A DNA stretch of 64,000 nucleotides from Paraburkholderia antibiotica (lineage in GTDB: Bacteria > Pseudomonadota > Gammaproteobacteria > Burkholderiales > Burkholderiaceae). Each line of letters starts with the position of its first letter. Positions within the stretch are counted from its first letter, which is position 1. The translations under genes were made by a program, and so were the position numbers. The notes under the pieces were generated by a model, which searched no databases, was not told the DNA's origin, and saw only the letters and a program-made list of their open reading frames with translations. The DNA lies in assembly GCF_012927125.1 (NCBI RefSeq), contig NZ_JABBFZ010000016.1, positions 1 through 64,000 on the forward strand, read 5' to 3'. Shown here piece after piece: positions 26,463 to 34,327 of this stretch.

Positions 26463-26752
26463 TGTCGCACCGCTGTAGAAGTAATTGAAATCGCAGTAGA
26501 TTTCGCTTGCAAGACCGAGATTATTTGTTATAATCTCGGTCTTCCCTCTTTATGGGAGCCCCGTCGCGGGCGAAGTTGGTGGGGGAAGCGGATCGGGCGC
26601 CAGCCTGTTCCGAAGGATTCACCGGATTGCGATGGCGGGTTTCGTTTGCCGTCGCTGCTGTTCTAACCCAAGCAGCCGATTGGCTGACGGGACCAAGACT
26701 GACCGGGAAGCGCCATGGTGGTGTGACCGGATTAAGTTGGGAAAGATAAACC
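26463..26752 (+). promoter_or_regulatory. S10-spc boundary: promoter inside a palindrome plus a 215-base leader
   Basis: The -35 TTGCAA (26507-26512) and -10 TATAAT (26529-26534) are 16 bases apart. A perfect 11-bp inverted repeat, ACCGAGATTAT (26514-26524) and ATAATCTCGGT (26530-26540), covers the spacer and the -10. The right arm is followed by CTTCCCTCTTT. The same bases could therefore terminate S10 mRNA and start spc mRNA. The rest of the spacer (26541-26752) is an untranslated leader with no convincing ORF. Confidence 0.75.
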
Positions 26753-27121
26753 ATGATCCAGACCGAAACTCGGCTTGAAGTGGCCGACAACACGGGTGCA
26801 CGTGAAGTCATGTGCATCAAGGTGCTCGGCGGCTCGAAGCGTCGTTATGCCAGCATTGGCGACATCATCAAGGTGACTGTCAAAGAGGCAACGCCGCGCG
26901 GGCGCGTGAAGAAAGGCGAAATCTACAACGCCGTGGTGGTTCGCACCGCCAAGGGCGTGCGCCGTCAGGACGGCTCGCTGATCAAGTTCGACGGCAACGC
27001 AGCTGTGTTGCTCAACACCAAGCTCGAACCGATCGGTACCCGTATTTTCGGGCCTGTCACGCGCGAGTTGCGTAGCGAACGATTCATGAAGATCGTTTCG
27101 CTGGCGCCAGAAGTGCTGTAA
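26753..27121 (+). CDS. rplN: 50S ribosomal protein L14
   Basis: L14 (122 aa) forms part of the 30S-50S interface with L19. It opens MIQTETRLEVADNTGAREV and includes CIKVLGGSKRRYA and the DGSLIKFDGNAAVLLN stretch. It is the first gene of the spc cluster, read from the promoter at 26507-26534. rplX follows after nine bases. Confidence 0.98.
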   Translation: MIQTETRLEVADNTGAREVMCIKVLGGSKRRYASIGDIIKVTVKEATPRGRVKKGEIYNAVVVRTAKGVRRQDGSLIKFDGNAAVLLNTKLEPIGTRIFGPVTRELRSERFMKIVSLAPEVL

Positions 27122-27130
27122 GGAGTCGCG

Positions 27131-27439
27131 ATGAACAAGATTCGCAAAGGTGACGAAGTTATCGTCATCACCGGCAAAGATAAGGGCAAGCGTGGCGTTG
27201 TGCTGGCCGTTCACGGCGAGACCGTGACTGTCGAGGGCATCAACCTCGTCAAGAAGCACGTCAAGCCGAACCCGATGAAGGGTACGACTGGCGGTGTGGA
27301 AGCCAAGACGATGCCGCTGCAAATTTCGAACGTCGCATTGGTCGACGCGAATGGCAAGCCATCGCGTGTAGGCATCAAGGTCGAAGGGGACAAGAAGGTT
27401 CGTTTCCTGAAGACGACCGGTGCCGTGCTGAGCGCCTGA
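27131..27439 (+). CDS. rplX: 50S ribosomal protein L24
   Basis: L24 (102 aa) is an assembly-initiator protein of the 50S. It has an N-terminal KOW motif (KGDEVIVITGKDKGKRG) and VEGINLVKKHVKPN. The ribosome site AAGGAG precedes the ATG. It sits in the standard order rplN-rplX-rplE. Confidence 0.97.
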   Translation: MNKIRKGDEVIVITGKDKGKRGVVLAVHGETVTVEGINLVKKHVKPNPMKGTTGGVEAKTMPLQISNVALVDANGKPSRVGIKVEGDKKVRFLKTTGAVLSA

Positions 27440-27455
27440 CGCTGCGGAGTAAAAA

Positions 27456-27995
27456 ATGGCTCGTTTGCAAGAGTTTTACAAAGAAAAGGTTGTACCCGTT
27501 CTCGTCGAGAAGTTCGGTTACAAGTCCGTGATGGAAGTGCCGCGCATCACCAAGATCACCCTGAACATGGGCCTTGGCGAAGCCGTCGCTGACAAGAAGA
27601 TCATCGAAAACGCTGTTGGCGATCTGACGAAGATCGCAGGTCAGAAGCCGGTGATCACGAAGGCACGCAAGGCAATTGCTGGCTTCAAGATCCGTCAGGG
27701 CTATCCGATCGGCGCAATGGTCACCCTGCGTGGCCAGGCTATGTACGAATTCCTGGACCGTTTCGTGACGGTTGCGCTCCCCCGTGTGCGCGACTTCCGT
27801 GGCGTGTCGGGCAAGGCGTTCGACGGTCGCGGCAACTACAACATCGGTGTGAAAGAGCAGATCATTTTCCCCGAAATCGACTACGACAAGATCGACGCAC
27901 TGCGTGGGCTGAACATCAGCATCACGACGACTGCGAAGACTGACGACGAAGCAAAGGCTCTGCTCGCCGGCTTCAAGTTCCCGTTCAGAAACTGA
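27456..27995 (+). CDS. rplE: 50S ribosomal protein L5
   Basis: L5 (179 aa) binds 5S rRNA and contacts P-site tRNA and S13. Family segments visible are PRITKITLNMGLGEA, KARKAIAGFKIRQGYPIGAMVTLRG and FPEIDYDKID. The length matches E. coli L5. rpsN follows after seven bases. Confidence 0.98.
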   Translation: MARLQEFYKEKVVPVLVEKFGYKSVMEVPRITKITLNMGLGEAVADKKIIENAVGDLTKIAGQKPVITKARKAIAGFKIRQGYPIGAMVTLRGQAMYEFLDRFVTVALPRVRDFRGVSGKAFDGRGNYNIGVKEQIIFPEIDYDKIDALRGLNISITTTAKTDDEAKALLAGFKFPFRN

Positions 27996-28002
27996 GGTTA
28001 CC

Positions 28003-28308
28003 GTGGCTAAACTGGCACTGATCGAACGTGAAAAGAAGCGTGCTCGCCTCGCTGCTAAGTACGCTCCCAAGCGTGCAGAGTTGAAGGCGATCATTGGCGA
28101 TATGAGCAAGTCGGACGAAGAGCACTACGCCGCACGTCTGGAACTGCAACAATTGCCGCGCAACTCTAATCCGACTCGTAAGCGCAACCGCTGCGCAATT
28201 ACCGGTCGTCCGCGTGGCACGTTCCGTAAATTCGGGCTGGCGCGTAACAAGATTCGTGAAATCGCGTTCCGCGGCGAGATCCCTGGCCTGACCAAGGCGA
28301 GCTGGTAA
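28003..28308 (+). CDS. rpsN: 30S ribosomal protein S14
   Basis: S14 (101 aa) is the long, zinc-free form: it lacks the CxxC pairs of the short zinc form. It carries NRCAITGRPRGTFRKFGLAR near the C terminus. The start codon is GTG, preceded by GAGG. The absence of zinc ligands means it should not depend on zinc supply. Confidence 0.97.
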   Translation: MAKLALIEREKKRARLAAKYAPKRAELKAIIGDMSKSDEEHYAARLELQQLPRNSNPTRKRNRCAITGRPRGTFRKFGLARNKIREIAFRGEIPGLTKASW

Positions 28309-28322
28309 TAGGAGAAACATAA

Positions 28323-28718
28323 ATGAGCATGAGTGATCCTATCGCCGATATGCTGACTCGCATCCGCAATGCGCAGATGGTCGAGAAAGTTTCGGTGACT
28401 ATGCCCTCGTCGAAAGTCAAGGTTGCGATTGCGCAGGTCCTGAAGGACGAAGGTTATATCGACGATTTCGCAGTGAAGTCCGAAGGTGCGAAGTCGGAAT
28501 TGAACATCGTGTTGAAGTATTACGCTGGCCGTCCGGTCATCGAGCGCATCGAACGCGTCTCGAAGCCTGGTCTGCGTGTGTACCGCGGCCGTAACGACAT
28601 CCCCGTGGTCATGAATGGCCTGGGCGTGGCAATCGTGTCGACGCCGAAGGGCGTGATGACGGACCGCAAGGCACGTGCAACGGGCGTTGGCGGCGAAGTC
28701 ATCTGCTACGTCGCTTAA
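28323..28718 (+). CDS. rpsH: 30S ribosomal protein S8
   Basis: S8 (131 aa) binds the 16S central domain; in E. coli it also represses the spc operon at rplE. It opens [19 protein letters not shown]. The start at 28323 places GGAG 8 bases upstream; the second in-frame ATG six bases on is less well spaced. [22 protein letters not shown] ends the protein as in the family. Confidence 0.97.
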
Positions 28719-28736
28719 GGCCGAAAGGAGAGAAAC

Positions 28737-29267
28737 ATGTCTCGAGTAGGTAAGAGCCCGATCGCGCTGCAAGGCGCCGAAGTGGCCCTGAGCGGCGAAA
28801 GCATCACTGTCAAGGGTCCGTTGGGTACGATTTCGCAGGCTGTTAATAGCCTCGTGAAGGTGGTGAACGACAACGGCACGCTGAAGTTCGAGCCGGTCGA
28901 CGAAAGCCGCGAAGCGAATGCGATGTCGGGCACGATGCGCGCACTGGTTGCGAACATGGTGCACGGCGTGACGAAGGGTTTCGAGCGCAAGCTGACGCTG
29001 GTTGGCGTTGGTTACCGCGCACAGGCGCAAGGCGACAAGCTGAACCTGTCGCTGGGTTTCTCGCACCCGGTGGTGCACCAGATGCCTACCGGCATCAAGG
29101 CTGAAACCCCGTCGCAAACCGAAATCGTGATCAAGGGGATCAACAAGCAACAAGTCGGTCAGGTCGCTGCAGAAGTGCGCGGCTACCGTCCGCCGGAGCC
29201 GTATAAGGGCAAGGGCGTACGTTATTCCGACGAGGTTGTGATCCTCAAAGAAACGAAGAAGAAGTAA
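28737..29267 (+). CDS. rplF: 50S ribosomal protein L6
   Basis: L6 (176 aa) supports the factor-binding region of the 50S. It has the duplicated L6 fold and the C-terminal signature PEPYKGKGVRYSDEVV. AAAGGAGAG precedes the ATG. rplR follows after 12 bases. Confidence 0.98.
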   Translation: MSRVGKSPIALQGAEVALSGESITVKGPLGTISQAVNSLVKVVNDNGTLKFEPVDESREANAMSGTMRALVANMVHGVTKGFERKLTLVGVGYRAQAQGDKLNLSLGFSHPVVHQMPTGIKAETPSQTEIVIKGINKQQVGQVAAEVRGYRPPEPYKGKGVRYSDEVVILKETKKK

Positions 29268-29279
29268 GGGTGCGCAATC

Positions 29280-29645
29280 ATGGATAAGACTCAATCTCGC
29301 CTGCGCCGCGCTCGTCAGACGCGTATCAAGATCGCTGAGCTGCAGGTCGCGCGTCTCGCCGTGCATCGCACGAACACGCACATCTATGCGCAAGTGTTCT
29401 CGCCGTGCGGCACCAAGGTGCTCGCCAGCGCGTCGACGCTCGAAGCCGAAGTGCGTGCGCAACTGGCCGATCAATCGGGCAAGGGCGGCAACGTTGCTGC
29501 TGCGACCCTGATCGGTAAGCGCATTGCAGAAAAGGCTAAGGCTGCCGGCATCGAATCCGTCGCCTTCGACCGTTCGGGTTTCCGTTACCACGGCCGCGTG
29601 AAAGCGCTGGCTGATGCGGCGCGCGAAGCCGGACTCAAGTTCTAA
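29280..29645 (+). CDS. rplR: 50S ribosomal protein L18
   Basis: L18 (121 aa) binds 5S rRNA in the central protuberance with L5 and L25. An Arg-rich N terminus (RLRRARQTRIKI) precedes the conserved globular part ending GFRYHGRVKALADAAREAGLKF. The N terminus begins MDKTQSRLRRARQ. Confidence 0.97.
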   Translation: MDKTQSRLRRARQTRIKIAELQVARLAVHRTNTHIYAQVFSPCGTKVLASASTLEAEVRAQLADQSGKGGNVAAATLIGKRIAEKAKAAGIESVAFDRSGFRYHGRVKALADAAREAGLKF

Positions 29646-29659
29646 GGGAAGAATTCGTC

Positions 29660-30178
29660 ATGGCAAAGATGCAAGCTAAAGTTCAGGCTGACGAACGCGA
29701 CGACGGCCTTCGTGAAAAGATGATCTCGGTCAACCGCGTGACCAAGGTCGTGAAGGGTGGCCGTATTCTCGGCTTCGCTGCACTGACCGTGGTTGGCGAC
29801 GGTGATGGCCGCGTCGGTATGGGCAAGGGCAAGGCGAAGGAAGTGCCGGTCGCTGTCCAGAAGGCGATGGAACAGGCTCGCCGCAACATGTTCAAGGTGC
29901 CGCTGAAGAACGGTACCCTGCAACACGAAGTGCACGGTAAGCACGGCGCATCGATGGTCCTCCTGGCTCCGGCCAAGGACGGTACCGGTGTGATCGCTGG
30001 TGGCCCGATGCGCGCAGTGTTCGACGTGATGGGCGTGCAGAACGTTGTGGCCAAGAGCCACGGTTCGACGAACCCGTACAACCTCGTTCGTGCGACGCTC
30101 GACGGCCTGCGCAAGCAGTCCACGCCGGCCGACATCGCTGCGAAGCGTGGCAAGTCCGTCGAAGACATTCTGGGCTAA
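29660..30178 (+). CDS. rpsE: 30S ribosomal protein S5
   Basis: S5 (172 aa) works with S4 and S12 in decoding accuracy and mRNA unwinding. It carries REKMISVNRVTKVVKGGR (double-stranded RNA-binding domain) and GRVGMGKGKAKEVP. The C-terminal domain has GGPMRAVFDVMGVQNVVAKS. The spectinomycin loop (residues 20-30) shows no deletion. rpmD follows after 11 bases. Confidence 0.98.
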   Translation: MAKMQAKVQADERDDGLREKMISVNRVTKVVKGGRILGFAALTVVGDGDGRVGMGKGKAKEVPVAVQKAMEQARRNMFKVPLKNGTLQHEVHGKHGASMVLLAPAKDGTGVIAGGPMRAVFDVMGVQNVVAKSHGSTNPYNLVRATLDGLRKQSTPADIAAKRGKSVEDILG

Positions 30179-30189
30179 AGGTGGACACC

Positions 30190-30372
30190 ATGTCTGAAAA
30201 AATTGTCAAGGTCCAGCTCGTCAAGAGCCTGATCGGCACCCGTGAATCGCACCGCGCAACGGTGCGTGGCTTGGGCCTGCGCCGACTCAACTCGGTTAGC
30301 GAGTTGCAGGACACGCCGGCTGTGCGAGGCATGATCAACAAGGTTTCGTACCTCGTTAAGGTCATCGGCTAA
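30190..30372 (+). CDS. rpmD: 50S ribosomal protein L30
   Basis: L30 (60 aa) is a small globular 50S protein. The start at 30190 (MSEKIVKVQLVKS) is chosen because AAGGTGG lies just before it. A GTG nine bases upstream is part of that ribosome site. The family core SLIGTRESHRATVRGLGLRR is present. Confidence 0.96.
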   Translation: MSEKIVKVQLVKSLIGTRESHRATVRGLGLRRLNSVSELQDTPAVRGMINKVSYLVKVIG

Positions 30373-30401
30373 GCGGCTGACCAGGACTCAAGGAGTTGAT
30401 A

Positions 30402-30836
30402 ATGGAATTGAATAACCTGAAGCCGGCTGAAGGCGCGAAGCACGCAAAGCGTCGCGTTGGTCGCGGCATCGGCTCCGGCCTCGGCAAGACCGCTGGCCGT
30501 GGTCACAAGGGTCAGAAGTCGCGTTCGGGCGGCTTTCACAAGGTTGGCTTCGAAGGCGGTCAGATGCCGCTGCAACGTCGCCTGCCGAAGCGTGGCTTCA
30601 CCTCGCTGACGAAGGAATTCGTCGGTGAAGTGCGTCTCTCGGATATCGAGAAGCTGCCGGTCGACGAAATCGATCTGTTGGCTCTCAAGCAAGCCGGCCT
30701 GGTCGGCGAGCTGATCCGTAGCGCCAAGATCATCGCGACGGGCGAGCTCAAGCGCAAGGTCGTTGTGAAGGGTCTGGGTGCGACGAAGGGCGCACGTGCT
30801 GCTATCGAAGCAGCTGGCGGCTCTTTTGCCGAGTAA
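30402..30836 (+). CDS. rplO: 50S ribosomal protein L15
   Basis: L15 (144 aa) is a late-assembly 50S protein with a long Gly/Arg-rich N-terminal extension (VGRGIGSGLGKTAGRGHKGQ). The start at 30402 (MELNNLKPAEGAK) follows AGGAG by 6 bases. An in-frame TTG six bases earlier is rejected. It is directly upstream of secY, as in other spc clusters. Confidence 0.97.
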   Translation: MELNNLKPAEGAKHAKRRVGRGIGSGLGKTAGRGHKGQKSRSGGFHKVGFEGGQMPLQRRLPKRGFTSLTKEFVGEVRLSDIEKLPVDEIDLLALKQAGLVGELIRSAKIIATGELKRKVVVKGLGATKGARAAIEAAGGSFAE

Positions 30837-30882
30837 CGCGCAAATTATTTGCCGTCACTAGCATTTGCATCGGAGAAGGTAC

Positions 30883-32229
30883 TTGGCTAACAGCCCGAGT
30901 CTCGCAAAACCCGGTCGCAGCGCGGCGAAGTTTGGCGATCTGCGTCGGCGAGCAGTGTTCCTGCTGCTGGCGTTGATCGTCTACCGTATCGGCGCGCACA
31001 TTCCGGTGCCGGGTATCGACCCGGACCAACTGGCGAAGTTGTTTCAAAGCCAGTCGGGCGGCATCCTTGGCATGTTCAACATGTTCTCGGGTGGCGCACT
31101 TTCGCGGTTCACGATTTTCGCGCTGGGGATCATGCCGTATATTTCGGCGTCGATCATCATGCAGTTGCTGGCGATTGTCTCGCCGCAACTCGAAGCGCTG
31201 AAAAAAGAAGGGCAGGCAGGTCAACGGAAGATTACGCAGTACACGCGTGTCTTTACGGTCGTGCTGGCAACGTTCCAGGCGTTCGGTATTGCCGTCGCAC
31301 TGGAAAATCAGCCGGGCCTCGTGATCGATCCGGGTATGGTGTTCCGCTTGACGACGGTCGTGACGCTGGTGACCGGCACGATGTTCCTGATGTGGCTGGG
31401 TGAGCAGATCACGGAGCGCGGGCTTGGCAACGGTATCTCGATCATCATTTTCGGCGGCATTGCGGCGGGTTTCCCGAACGCAATCGGTGGTCTCTTTGAA
31501 CTGGTGCGAACTGGTTCGATGAGCATCATCTCGGCGATTATCGTCGTCGCGCTGATTGCTGCTGTGACGTATCTGGTGGTGTTCATCGAACGCGGCCAGC
31601 GCAAGATTCTTGTGAACTACGCGAAACGGCAGGTTGGCAACAAGATTTACGGCGGCCAGTCTTCGCATTTGCCGCTGAAGCTGAACATGTCGGGCGTGAT
31701 TCCGCCGATCTTCGCATCGTCGATCATTCTCTTCCCGGCAACCATCCTGAACTGGTTTAGTTCGGGGTCGCGTACCAGCTGGTTCGCAGACACGTTGCAC
31801 AACGTGGCCGAAGCCCTGAAGCCCGGTCAGCCCGTGTACGTGTTGCTGTACGCGTTGGCGATCGTTTTCTTCTGCTTCTTCTACACCGCACTGGTGTTCA
31901 ACAGCAGGGAAACGGCCGACAACCTGAAAAAGAGTGGCGCTTTCGTTCCTGGCATCCGCCCGGGCGATCAGACGGCGCGATATATCGACCGCATCCTCAC
32001 GCGTTTGACGCTGGCCGGTGCGATCTACATCGTGTTCGTTTGCCTGCTACCCGAATTTCTGGTGCTGCGCTGGAACGTGCCGTTTTATTTTGGTGGAACG
32101 TCGCTGCTGATCATTGTCGTCGTCACAATGGATTTCATGGCGCAGGTGCAGTCGTACGTTATGTCGCAACAGTATGAATCGCTGCTGAAGAAAGCTAATT
32201 TCAAAGGCGGCGGCGTCCCGATGCGTTGA
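30883..32229 (+). CDS. secY: Preprotein translocase subunit SecY
   Basis: SecY (448 aa) is the ten-helix channel of the Sec translocon. The start is taken as TTG at 30883 (MANSPSLAKPGRSAAKF), because GGAGAAGG lies just before it; an upstream TTG at 30865 has no ribosome site. Hydrophobic helices are spread through the protein, beginning with VFLLLALIVYRIGAHIPVPG. The cytoplasmic loop VNYAKRQVGNKIYGGQSSHLPLKLN and the pore segment GVIPPIFASSI are conserved. It cooperates with SecE (2000-2380). The TTG start may limit expression compared with its ribosomal neighbours. Confidence 0.97.
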   Translation: MANSPSLAKPGRSAAKFGDLRRRAVFLLLALIVYRIGAHIPVPGIDPDQLAKLFQSQSGGILGMFNMFSGGALSRFTIFALGIMPYISASIIMQLLAIVSPQLEALKKEGQAGQRKITQYTRVFTVVLATFQAFGIAVALENQPGLVIDPGMVFRLTTVVTLVTGTMFLMWLGEQITERGLGNGISIIIFGGIAAGFPNAIGGLFELVRTGSMSIISAIIVVALIAAVTYLVVFIERGQRKILVNYAKRQVGNKIYGGQSSHLPLKLNMSGVIPPIFASSIILFPATILNWFSSGSRTSWFADTLHNVAEALKPGQPVYVLLYALAIVFFCFFYTALVFNSRETADNLKKSGAFVPGIRPGDQTARYIDRILTRLTLAGAIYIVFVCLLPEFLVLRWNVPFYFGGTSLLIIVVVTMDFMAQVQSYVMSQQYESLLKKANFKGGGVPMR

Positions 32230-32237
32230 AAGGACTT

Positions 32238-32456
32238 ATGGCCAAAGACGATGTTATCCAGATGCAGGGCGAAGTAATTGAGAACCTGCCTAACGCTACC
32301 TTCAGGGTGAAGCTGGAAAACGGCCATGTCGTATTGGGACACATATCCGGCAAGATGCGGATGCACTACATCCGGATTCTGCCGGGCGACAAGGTGACGG
32401 TTGAATTGACGCCTTACGATCTGTCGCGTGCGCGGATCGTGTTCCGGGCGAAGTGA
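32238..32456 (+). CDS. infA: Translation initiation factor IF-1
   Basis: IF-1 (72 aa) is an OB-fold protein that occupies the 30S A site during initiation. MAKDDVIQMQGEVIENLPNA and HISGKMRMHYIRILPGDKV are the family signatures. The ATG at 32238 follows AAAGGA; an in-frame TTG at 32226 is rejected. It lies between secY and rpmJ, a common beta- and alphaproteobacterial arrangement. Confidence 0.97.
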   Translation: MAKDDVIQMQGEVIENLPNATFRVKLENGHVVLGHISGKMRMHYIRILPGDKVTVELTPYDLSRARIVFRAK

Positions 32457-32476
32457 TTTGAAAAAAGGGTAATATC

Positions 32477-32593
32477 ATGAAAGTGATGGCATCGGTTAAG
32501 CGCATTTGCCGCAATTGCAAGATCATCAAGCGCAAAGGCGTTGTGCGCGTGATTTGCAGCTCTGATCCGCGCCACAAACAGCGTCAAGGCTGA
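32477..32593 (+). CDS. rpmJ: 50S ribosomal protein L36
   Basis: L36 (38 aa) is a tiny 50S protein reading [20 protein letters not shown] then [18 protein letters not shown]. It keeps the zinc ligands Cys11, Cys14, Cys27 and a histidine at 33, so it is the zinc-binding form. AAAAGGGT precedes the ATG. It sits between infA and rpsM. It is short enough to be missed by length-filtered gene finding. Confidence 0.96.
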
Positions 32594-32634
32594 ACGCCGC
32601 GCTTTTGCTTGCGCTTTTTGTTTGAGGAAAAACA

Positions 32635-33000
32635 ATGGCTCGTATCGCAGGGGTTAACATCCCGAATCACCAGCATACCGAAATCGGCCTGACGGCTATT
32701 TACGGTGTCGGCCGCACGCGCTCGCGCGACATTTGCGTCGCTGCTGGTGTGGCATTTTCGAAGAAGGTCAAAGACCTGACTGACGCAGACCTCGAAAAGC
32801 TGCGTGAAGAAGTCGGCAAGTTCATCGTTGAAGGCGATCTGCGCCGTGAAACGACGATGAACATCAAGCGCCTGATGGATCTCGGCTGCTATCGTGGCGT
32901 GCGGCATCGTAAGGGTCTCCCCCTGCGCGGCCAGCGTACGCGTACGAATGCCCGTACGCGCAAGGGTCCGCGTCGTGCAGCGCAATCGCTGAAGAAGTAA
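32635..33000 (+). CDS. rpsM: 30S ribosomal protein S13
   Basis: S13 (121 aa) lies in the 30S head, bridges to the 50S and contacts P-site tRNA. It opens MARIAGVNIPNHQHTEIGL and has the conserved CYRGVRHRKGLPLRGQRTRTNARTRKG tail (written in parts: GVRHRKGLPLRGQ and RTRTNARTRKG). It is first of the alpha cluster. E. coli has an S4-binding pseudoknot upstream of this gene; only a 41-base spacer is present here. Confidence 0.98.
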   Translation: MARIAGVNIPNHQHTEIGLTAIYGVGRTRSRDICVAAGVAFSKKVKDLTDADLEKLREEVGKFIVEGDLRRETTMNIKRLMDLGCYRGVRHRKGLPLRGQRTRTNARTRKGPRRAAQSLKK

Positions 33001-33028
33001 GCGGAACTGACAGTTACAGGAAAACGTA

Positions 33029-33433
33029 ATGGCTAAGGCTTCGAACAACTCCGCGGCGCAACGCGTTCGCAAGAAGGTCAAGAAGAACGTCGCCGAGGGC
33101 GTGGTTCACGTTCACGCGTCGTTCAACAACACCATCATCACGATCACCGACCGTCAAGGCAACGCGCTTGCCTGGGCAACGTCGGGTGGCCAGGGCTTCA
33201 AGGGTTCGCGTAAGTCGACCCCGTTTGCAGCTCAGGTTGCAGCTGAATCGGCTGGTCGCGTGGCGATGGAATACGGCGTGAAGAACCTCGAAGTGCGGAT
33301 CAAGGGCCCCGGTCCTGGCCGTGAATCGGCGGTGCGCGCGTTGCATGGTCTTGGCATCAAGATCACCGCGATCTCCGACGTGACGCCGGTCCCGCACAAC
33401 GGCTGCCGTCCGCCGAAGCGTCGTCGTATCTAA
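33029..33433 (+). CDS. rpsK: 30S ribosomal protein S11
   Basis: S11 (134 aa) forms part of the 30S platform at the mRNA exit. It carries VHVHASFNNTIITITDRQGN, GGQGFKGSRKSTPFAAQVA and the conserved C-terminal VTPVPHNGCRPPKRRRI. The length is standard. The 146-base spacer to rpsD that follows is unusually long for this cluster and contains a stable hairpin. Confidence 0.98.
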   Translation: MAKASNNSAAQRVRKKVKKNVAEGVVHVHASFNNTIITITDRQGNALAWATSGGQGFKGSRKSTPFAAQVAAESAGRVAMEYGVKNLEVRIKGPGPGRESAVRALHGLGIKITAISDVTPVPHNGCRPPKRRRI

Positions 33434-33450
33434 GACGCTGTTTCGCGAAT

Positions 33451-33479
33451 GCCTGTTGCCGCTTTTCGCGGCGGCAGGC
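33451..33479 (+). promoter_or_regulatory. Stable hairpin in the rpsK-rpsD spacer
   Basis: A 12-bp stem pairs GCCTGTTGCCGC with GCGGCGGCAGGC (two G-U wobbles), loop TTTTC. No T run follows, so it is not a typical terminator. It may be a processing or stabilising element, or an S4-responsive structure ahead of rpsD; both are inferences. Confidence 0.45.
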
Positions 33480-33579
33480 TGCACGCGTTATTGAATTGAC
33501 TAAGTCCACCGTTCGACCCAAAGGGTTCGGACTAGCGCGAGTGCGAGCATTCGCGTGATCAATCACAGAAGGAATTAAC

Positions 33580-34203
33580 GTGGCACGTTATATCGGCCCG
33601 AAGGCCAAGCTGTCCCGCCGTGAAGGCACCGACCTCTTCCTGAAAAGCGCCCGCCGCTCGCTCGCTGACAAGTGCAAGCTTGACAGCAAGCCCGGTCAGC
33701 ACGGCCGCACGTCGGGCGCACGTACGTCCGACTACGGCACGCAGCTGCGCGAAAAGCAAAAAGTGAAGCGTATCTACGGCGTGCTCGAGCGTCAGTTCCG
33801 CCGCTACTTCGCTGAAGCAGACCGTCTGAAGGGCAACACGGGTGAAAACCTGCTGCAACTGCTCGAGTCGCGTCTGGACAACGTCGTGTATCGCATGGGC
33901 TTCGGCTCGACGCGCGCTGAAGCACGTCAGCTCGTGAGCCACAAGGCGATCACGGTGAACGGCGTCGTGTCGAACATCCCGTCGATGCAAGTGAAGGCTG
34001 GCGACGTCGTCGCTGTGCGCGAAGCGAAGAAGAAGCAGGCTCGTATCGTCGAAGCCCTGTCGCTCGCAGAACAAGGCGGCATGCCGAGCTGGGTCGCGGT
34101 CGACGCGAAGAAGTTCGAAGGTACCTTCAAGCAGAAGCCGGAACGCAGCGACATCGCTGGCGACATCAACGAAAGCCTGATCGTCGAATTGTATTCGCGG
34201 TAA
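33580..34203 (+). CDS. rpsD: 30S ribosomal protein S4
   Basis: S4 (207 aa) nucleates 30S assembly and in E. coli represses the alpha operon. The start codon is GTG after AGAAGGAA. It opens MARYIGPKAKLSRREGTDLF, followed by an S4 RNA-binding domain (LESRLDNVVYRMGFGSTRAEARQLV). The N-terminal zinc-type cysteine cluster is absent. The length is typical. Confidence 0.98.
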   Translation: MARYIGPKAKLSRREGTDLFLKSARRSLADKCKLDSKPGQHGRTSGARTSDYGTQLREKQKVKRIYGVLERQFRRYFAEADRLKGNTGENLLQLLESRLDNVVYRMGFGSTRAEARQLVSHKAITVNGVVSNIPSMQVKAGDVVAVREAKKKQARIVEALSLAEQGGMPSWVAVDAKKFEGTFKQKPERSDIAGDINESLIVELYSR

Positions 34204-34250
34204 TCGGATTGACGGCCGGGGCGCCCCGATTGCGTTGCGCAAGGGGGCGT

Positions 34251-34307
34251 CTCGGCTGTTTATTTTCAGGTTGTTACCGGTCAGCCTTATCGGTGTAACG
34301 AGCCGAG
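34251..34307 (+). promoter_or_regulatory. Nested structure in the rpoA leader
   Basis: CTCGGCT (34251-34257) pairs with AGCCGAG (34301-34307). Inside, GTTACCG (34273-34279) pairs with CGG-T-GTAAC (34291-34299). This puts a closed 57-base structure shortly before the rpoA ribosome site. A regulatory role is inferred. Confidence 0.4.
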
Positions 34308-34327
34308 GGTATTGAAAAGGAAAACCT

